This document shows positions 56,990 to 64,000 of a DNA stretch of 64,000 bases, in pieces. A model generated the notes under the pieces. It saw only the letters and a list, made by a program, of their open reading frames with translations, did not search any database and was not told where the DNA came from. The translations under genes were made by a program, and so were the position numbers. Origin of the DNA: Macrotrachela quadricornifera (lineage: Eukaryota; Rotifera; Eurotatoria; Philodinida; Philodinidae); NCBI GenBank assembly GCA_022393335.1, contig JAJEKB010021102.1, forward strand, positions 1,002,316 to 1,066,315, in the 5' to 3' direction. Position 1 is the stretch's first letter. Each line of letters starts with the position of its first letter.

Positions 56990-59054
56990 TTACGAAAAAT
57001 ATTTTCTTTTAATATGTTCAGCAAGTCGTCGTTGATAACCAGTAGTATACTGATCTGAACTAATAGTAGACACCGGTATGTATGTACCTCGTTCAGTTTG
57101 ATGACTTCTGTAAGTATGATGATGTGATGAACGATAATCTCGTTCATCTGGATAACTTTGTTCAAGATCTCTAATTAGCTCTTGACAAAATGGATCTTGT
57201 GCAGATACACTAGCCTTGATCTTATCAGCTTGAGCTTTAACAATAGCACGTGATTGTTTATAATCGGTTTCATCCATAGCTCGTTGAAGTGCTTGAGCCG
57301 TTTCTACTCGATTTCGTTGACGATCGAGTGTATGATTTACTTGAAGAAGATCTGCAGATGGATGAGATGCTCGAACGAGTTGGAATGCAACAGGTATTGT
57401 AGTTATTGAGCGATTCGTACTGGGATCTGTATAGGTAACATTTACATGACCTATTGAAAAAGAAATAATTTATATGTATTTCATTTCAAGAATAACTCTT
57501 GTTTACACTTACCAACAGTTTGATTTTCATGAAATTGTTGTTCAATTGATGATTCATCCTGTGACATTGGTTGTTGACTAGCCATATCAACATTTTGATC
57601 ATCGATTACTTTAGGTACATGTATTTGAAAAACAAGATTACGTTTTTCATCAGCATACAGATTGTGTAATTTAATTGAGAGTTTTGTCGATGGTAATGAT
57701 TCAGGTTCATAGCTATATTTTGAATGAAAATGAGTAACCTTATACTCTCCATTAAATTCAATGTTGACTTGAATTTGTTGAGCAATACAAGTAAATAAAC
57801 CAGCAAGTGCCATTGCAAATGCAGGACCTACAGCTTGCTCTTGATCCTATCAAAACGAGTAATAAATAGATCATACATTACAATAATTTGATATATCAAA
57901 TAGTTAAACTTACAATATAAGTAAAAGTACCACCACTACCTAGCTCAGCTATTTGTACAAGCAATGATGCTGTGTGATCAGGACCATAACCGAAGGTATG
58001 ACATTGGACTCCTTCAGGTAAATTTCCCATAAGTTGCGTATAATCATGTTGCTCATTATCTTGACCATCAGTGAGCAAAAGTAAAGCACCTAGAGAATTC
58101 TTTGTCTGACGATTTCTTAATAGATCAATACCCATTTGCAGACCACTTCCAATATACGTACCACCAGAACTGGAAATATTATTAATTTCAGTCGTTAAAG
58201 TCTGTTGACTAAACAAAATAAATAATTAAAAAGAAATATAAAACTTGTCTTTATACGAATAATGACGACTTACTTTTGCTGATTCATTCGTTTAAGACCA
58301 CGTGAACGATCAAAAGCAGTCATATTAAATGAAATAATAGCTAATCGATCAAGTTCATTAAGTTGTTCGACAATATAAATTAAAGTTTGTTTCAATAAAG
58401 CTATTTTTTCACCTGACATAGAACCACTTTGATCAACGACACAAACAAGATCGATAGGAACACGTGATGTCGCTATTACTCCAGCATCAGCTTGTAAAAT
58501 GGAAGGAGCTTAAAGAGTAACAAGACCATATATATTTGATTCTTGATTATGAACTTGAGCACCATACTCTAATGTTGTCACAGTAGTGATCATAGGCAAA
58601 TTATTAACATCATGAGATGAAGCAATAGCAGTTTGTCTTTCAGCAGTAAGACGTTCGGAAAGAATTCTAACCGCAGCTTCATCAACTGGTTCTTCAACTG
58701 ACGGAGGAACCTACAAAGATATAGTTAGATGAGAATTATTTTGAAATTAATATCTAGAATATTACTCACATTGCTGGCTGATGATGCATTTCCAGTATTA
58801 TTTGGAGATTGTACAACTTGTACTGGTGGTTTTGAAGAACCTCCAAGAAGTTGAATAACAGAAACATCAATTGCAGCTCGACACAAAGGACATTCTTTAT
58901 TTTTTGCTTGTACATTTGTAGCAAGGCATTGAAGATGAAATTTATGATTACAAGATAAAGTAAGAAGAGGTGTGCCAGGTGCAAGCGTACTCAAACAAAT
59001 TGTACAATCATCGGCAGTTTGTGATGGAGTTTCAGATGGGGAAGCAGGTAACAT
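56990..59054 (-). pseudogene. RING-H2 + VWA protein gene (5 exons) with an in-frame stop
   Basis: Exons 58770-59054, 58274-58710, 57914-58208, 57513-57846 and 56990-57450 join in phase to 604 codons. Exon 1 is a RING-H2 finger (Cys17, Cys20, Cys35, His37, His40, Cys43, Cys55, Cys58), typical of E3 ubiquitin ligases. Exons 2 and 3 form a von Willebrand A domain: MIDAS Asp187, Ser189, Ser191 (DQSGS), the Thr of SSGGT and the Asp of LLLTDGQ. A beta-rich region and a helical C-terminal domain follow (about residues 360-603). Codon 162 (58510-58512) is TAA, between VTL and APS just before the VWA strands, where a Lys codon would be usual. Every other exon and splice site is intact, so this is either a very young nonsense allele, a sequencing error, or a gene giving only a 161-residue RING protein. 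Confidence 0.82.
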
Positions 59055-61765
59055 AATTTTTGTCTTTTGTCACTGTAGCAATGAAGAAAATGAAAATAAT
59101 CGAGCATATGCAATAATGTGACTGTTTTATACTCGATAAGAAAGCAAAAGAATAATTACACCATTCTTTCCCAACTCATGTTTCAATGCAGACTGCTGAA
59201 TCATAAAGGTATTTAAGAACATCATGATTCATGTTCTTTAAAACATTCGTCATTCGGAAGAGGATTTTTTTTTTAAATATAATCCTATACTCTGATAGAA
59301 ATAGTAAAAATTACACTATTATTCTCATTTTATATTTCGTAATATATTATTCAGTCTTTTAGCGTCTGAATTTTTATTTGGTGTAAAGTAATTCTTTGTA
59401 AACATTCATGTCTACAAGCACGTTGTCGTATGTGTGAGAAAAACAGAAATGACGTCATGCGTATGAAAAGAACGTATATATACTTGGTTATATAGCTTGT
59501 TTGATTATAAATCCGAAATTTATTTGTATGTATATTCTTTTTCTTGTATAATATTATTTGAACAATAAAAATCAGAATTGTGGAAAACGTGATCTAGTCA
59601 TAACTTGTTGTCAAGTTTCGAAATATTTGGAATTTGATGTGTTATAACATAATTAAAAGATCTATCTTAATAATTCTTTTTGTTCGAATTCGAATACAAG
59701 TATGATTCTCATTGTATCTTTTATGAAAGATAGTAGAACAATGTTTTTATTACAAGATGGAAAAAAAACAACATTCTTTTTCATTCCTTATCAGCTTCAA
59801 TCATAAACAATTTTGTCATTATTGACAGCAGTTTATTCTTTTCTTCTAAATATCTTTCCCAAGAAGACGTAAAAACGCTAACGATGAGTGGTCAAATCTT
59901 GAAAATATTTTTTTTCCTGTTCTGTTCCAATTTCGAGCTCATCGAATTATGAACCCTCAGAAACATTGTCTCATCGCATACTCATTTTTGACTACTCTGT
60001 GATAGATGACTTTAAGTAGTTTTATAATTTTGACAAGATTATTCATCAACTGTAGCTGGAATTATGAGAGAATATCTTCACATTCCTGAAGAAAATATAC
60101 TCATAATGAATTTTAGTTTTTGAAGATCTTAAACATTCCGAGCTCTTGGTGTCACTTCGATTTTCAGTTACTCGTTAGCAAAGACCTAGTCAATGTGATT
60201 ATTTTGAATTGAACAATCAGTTTGGTTCACAATCCTCAAAACTATTGAAATAATTGAAGATTCTAAACTTAAACCGAGTAGAGTTCTAAGCATAAATCTG
60301 AGCCTCCTATTCGATGCAACGAGACCTATAATAGATACAACGGTTTCTCTCAATCATCGGTAATTGCTATATTTATAAGAGACGATCCACCAGTCGGTCA
60401 AACATAGGTATACTCTCAAAAATGTTGTCCCCCATACTTTTCGATTGCAAATGAAAGAGTATCATTGAAAGCCACCAAATACAAATTTTCAGCTTATTTT
60501 CGAAAAGTTATGAAATCAACACTGAATAGCACTACTCTATTTTTCGTGAAAAAAGCATTATTTTCATGTTTTTCAAAGCTTGTTAGCATTTGAAACTTTT
60601 CTCCATCATACTTCAATAGAAGAATTTACAGTTATATCTCATTCGATAGAGAAAATTCTGCTCTACAAAATTCTATATATCGCTTTCTCAAAAGTCTCGA
60701 TAATATAGAAATTTTATGGTCAAAACTGTACTGCATATGCCATTTTTGATCATTCGATTTTTTAGTGTAAGCCGTGTTTCTTCACCATTTCTCAGCTACC
60801 CAGAGAGATTTATATATGTTTAGATAGAGTAAATAAAGAACTATCGAATGCATGTAAATTGTTTAAGATTAAAGTTGCACGAAACCTTCATCTGAGTCAC
60901 ACAAGATATTTCATCACCACATCAAAATAGTATTTTTTTTTATATATTTTCACACATTTCCACATATTATTCATATGTATTTCAACTCGAAACTATTTTC
61001 AAACTAGAAAGTCATTTAAAGCTAATTTATTAACATGAAAAATACAATAGATAGATCATGTTACAAATCTTCAAACTCATCCATGTCTAATGATCAATAT
61101 TCATATGAACAAAATATTGAATGTATGTAATATTTCATATGACATTATGATTCATAAAAATGAACATTTATAGTCATAGGACATCTCATATACTATGGAA
61201 TGTGTTCTTATATTTCGTTTTGTTTTTAATTTTACTTATGGTTGATGCTGAAAAGGATTATTTAGTTTTATACTGTTGAAAATCGGCAAATTCTTCAAAG
61301 TCGAATATCACTACTTTTCCTTTAATATTTTTCTCTTCAATGGTTAGATTGTAACTAAAAGTTATTAAAATTGTTATCAAACTCATGCCATTAAAATAGA
61401 CATAAATGCTACATATATCAGTTAAACGTCTAAAAAATATCTCAGAGTAACAGGTATATATTAATATCAATCGTGAATCGATGAAATTCTTTCATATCAT
61501 AATAAACTATGAAATATGAACTAGTTACATTATGAAACATAATCATATGATTGATAAATACTGATATCAATCAGTTCGTATATTTTAATATTATTCAGAA
61601 ACTAAATTGAATACATCTACTTCAGCTTATATTATTCACATCAGAACTCACGCAATAGTTATTTTATATCAAAGAAGATTTTCTTTATTAATACATAATC
61701 TGAAATTATAAGAACAATTTAGATTTGCTCTAAAATTATATCATCGACTTCTAGTTAAACTAATA

Positions 61766-62352
61766 CTATTGCCCATTTCAAAATAAAAGGCGCGTGGGTA
61801 TTTTTTGAATAACTTTTAATAGGAACAAGATAGAGAGCTGCGGTTTTCACCATTCGAAAGAGGGAATGGAGACGCATCGAACCGTATATTACAAGACAAT
61901 TTGATGTAGTTTTTTCAAAGACTTGCTGCGATGTTTTTGAAAACGAACATAATCCGAAAGATGACTACAGTGATTGTTGAATCATTTCGTATGCATTTGA
62001 AGCGCTAAGAAAAGATCTACAAATTATACACAAGTTTTAGACTTTGAGGTCTATTCGTTGAGCAGTTATAAGTATCCTACTCAACATTTTTAGCCGATTT
62101 TCCTAATAATTTTTGTGAAAAAAAACACTTTTTGCGTTTTCCTCATAAAATACGAACTCAATTTTCGGCATTTTTTCGTAGAAAATTGATTAAGAAAACT
62201 TTGAAAAGCCTCCCGGAAAAATCTGTATTAAATGATTCGATGCGTCTTCATCTCCTCTTTCCAATAGTGAAAACCGCAGCTCTCTATCTTGATTGTATCA
62301 AAAACTATTCAAAAAAATACTCACGCGCCTTTTGTTTTGAAATGGGCAGTAG
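61766..62352. mobile_element. Foldback element, about 587 bp
   Basis: Inverted ends CTATTGCCCATTTCAAAA and, from the right, CTACTGCCCATTTCAAAA. The arms run about 115 bp (GGCGCGTG, TATTTTTTGAATA, AACAAGATAGAGAGCTGCGG) and are co-extensive, since start and end coordinates sum to a constant along the arm. The central sequence has no transposase. It shares its arm core with the element at 35403-35890. Confidence 0.75.
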
Positions 62353-62639
62353 ATTTATGTTGGTATATTGGATGTATATACACATGGTGATGTTTCTTTC
62401 TTTTCTTTTCGTGATATTTTCGCTGCTGCATGTGAATTTTTCGGTTCTTTTTTTGTGAAGTTATACGTAAAGCATATCCTTTGTATAATATGATAATTTT
62501 GTGCTTAAAAAACATGTGTTTGTCTGCTTTTGTTCCCTCGGCTGAAGAGAGGGTCATATGAAAAAAACCAAAAAACGTTTATTGGTTTGTGCCGAGTCAA
62601 AGGTAAAAAAACATATTCTTAGAGAATTAAAGACAACAT

Positions 62640-62885
62640 ATTAACTTTGACAAAAAAATCGGATCTTAATGTTTTAGCAAAGGATTTCGACGTCGAGGAA
62701 TCGAATGATACATTAAGTTTTTGAATTTTTTTAAATAATTTTTTTTGCTGAAAAAGGCTTTTCTTAACAGAATAATGATTTTTTATACAGTTTGACAAAA
62801 GATTTTCGAGGTTGAGCAATCGAATGGCACTATTAGTTTTTGAATTTTTTCAAATAATTTCTTTTGTGAAGGAAGCTCTTTTTGT
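62640..62885. repeat. Two-copy tandem repeat of about 110 bp
   Basis: Both copies read TTTGACAAAA, then a GTCGAGGAATCGAATG / GTTGAGCAATCGAATG segment, then TTTTTGAATTTTTT and AAATAAT. They are about 120 bp apart and diverged. Non-coding. Confidence 0.5.
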
Positions 62886-64000
62886 GTACTCAAAAATGAG
62901 TACACTCTAGAATCGGTCTGTATGTCCGGTCGTTTACACGATAATTCTTCACAATTACATTCGATTGAGCTGAAGTTTTGCGCACAGAATTGTGTCATCA
63001 ATATCTTGGCCGAGAGAAGAAGATGAGCAGGATCCGTCAAGAAATAGCTGAGTTATCGAAAAGATTGTCACTATTGACCAGACCATCCCCGAGAGGAGGT
63101 ACAGGGATTTTTTCAAAGAAAATATATACGAATAGACTCAGTTTTTAACGATGATCTCGAATATGATATTAGTTTTGAATGAAATCATAGTTTTTTAAGT
63201 GAAAGTTGTCTAAACAGAATCCCAATACGCACGAAATATGTATCCTTAGACCAGTGTGCCTAAACGTGTCTCAGATGACTAGTGGTTAATTGTTTCCTCA
63301 CTTTTGAATCGAGTATATCTCCGAGTGATAGATTTCAGTGGCCTATTAAACGATCTCAAAGAGTTTGATTTCCAAGACCTTTCAAACAGAGATATACAAT
63401 TATTAGTGTTACTAGTTTGGCTGTACTACTGTACTAACATATATGATATTTTTAGTAAAATCTTCCAATCCGGCACAAGTTCATATCACTAGTAAAGTAA
63501 TCAATACTGATTACGATCCTAGAATGTGAAGACAAATCAACGCTCCTTATTGGAGATACAGACTTGTTTGACATGTGCGTTCATTATAAAAAACAATATA
63601 TACTCTTCCTCAAGGATGCAAAAATTCTCTTGGTTGAAAGAACGATCGTATGAAAAAAACTAAAAAGAGGTTGTGTGTATGATTGTTTGTGCTAAGGTTA
63701 AAAGAAGATCAGAGTCAATATAAGTTTGTACTCCTACATGGATACTTGCACGCGTTGTTTTCAATAACCAATCGTGAACTTATGAAGTGTTTTACTCTGG
63801 TGCTTTTGTATTTGACAGTGTGAGCGACTAGTCGCTCGTTTGTGAAGTTCATCAGGAATTCTTTCAGAGTAGGTATGTAGAAAATCAACCAGGTATTTCA
63901 AAAAACTTCATTGAAATTCTGATACTCAAAAATTTTAGGTCATAGAAAATGAACCAAACATGCTAGCCAAAGAAATATGGTTCACTTCATATAGAAAAAA

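Larger units (their letters stand above)
59055..64000. other. Gene-free right end with repeats
   Basis: About 5 kb with no supported gene. Contains a foldback element and a short direct repeat (listed), plus a tract near 62890-63060 similar to the 27.9-kb repeat. The window edge cuts no recognised gene. Confidence 0.5.

Noticed and set aside
63304..63492. Plus frame of 62 codons near the right edge
   Set aside because: No motif, and no transcription or splice signal; typical of chance in this base composition.
1..64000. tRNA, rRNA and CRISPR arrays
   Set aside because: No cloverleaf with a proper T-arm, no conserved rRNA stretch and no regular direct-repeat array was recognised by eye. A tRNA could still be missed; a covariance-model search would decide.

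Overview
This looks like nuclear DNA from a bdelloid rotifer (Rotifera; near Adineta or Rotaria). It is AT-rich, with introns that are mostly about 55-300 bp, canonical GT-AG borders and long gene-poor stretches full of small inverted-repeat elements. The protein types also fit: ADP-ribosyltransferases (one fused to TPRs behind a receiver-like N-terminal domain), a caspase-like domain joined to leucine-rich repeats carried on 84-bp exons, and a VWA plus RING protein. The organism is inferred from protein style; I could run no search.

Layout. 1-2094 (minus): paracaspase-like/LRR gene running off the left edge, interrupted by a 400-N gap with perfect inverted flanks. 4633-5475 (plus): diverged ubiquitin fused to an unknown domain. 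7358-7822 and 12080-13537 (minus): two proteins with the receiver-like domain, the second with two copies. Between them is a 623-bp, almost perfect hairpin. 13.5-18.2 kb: repeats and decayed sequence. 18241-18993 (minus): SGNH/GDSL hydrolase. 19.1-21.4 kb: an inverted pair of exon-like sequences enclosing a TTAA-flanked element. 22457-23417 (plus): TMEM272-like membrane protein, three exons. 24348-24431 (minus): orphan LRR exon. 26374-27360 (minus): intronless ADP-ribosyltransferase. 27.4-32 kb: repeats. 32044-32678 (plus): two-pass membrane protein. 33.3-43.3 kb: tandem triplication of a secreted eight-cysteine protein, with several transposon insertions. 45005-49243 (minus): one six-exon gene of 1304 residues made of three repeated membrane modules. 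51606-54023 (plus): receiver-like domain + ADP-ribosyltransferase + TPR, two exons. 54496-55807 (minus): cathepsin L-like protein lacking the catalytic His. 56990-59054 (minus): RING-H2 + VWA gene with an in-frame stop. 59-64 kb: no gene seen.

How the genes may work together. Many encode parts of ubiquitin, ADP-ribosylation and caspase/LRR signalling: an LRR sensor with a protease domain, two ADP-ribosyltransferases, a RING E3, a ubiquitin-like protein and three carriers of one receiver-like domain. That resembles an accessory, fast-evolving stress or immunity neighbourhood, but a functional link is only inference. The genes lie on both strands with large gaps, so they do not form an operon.

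Exon borders were worked out by hand from GT/AG sites and reading phase. Spliced lengths closed in frame for the three multi-exon genes at 45-59 kb, the 51.6-kb gene and the genes at 22.4 and 32 kb. No rRNA, tRNA or CRISPR array was recognised.
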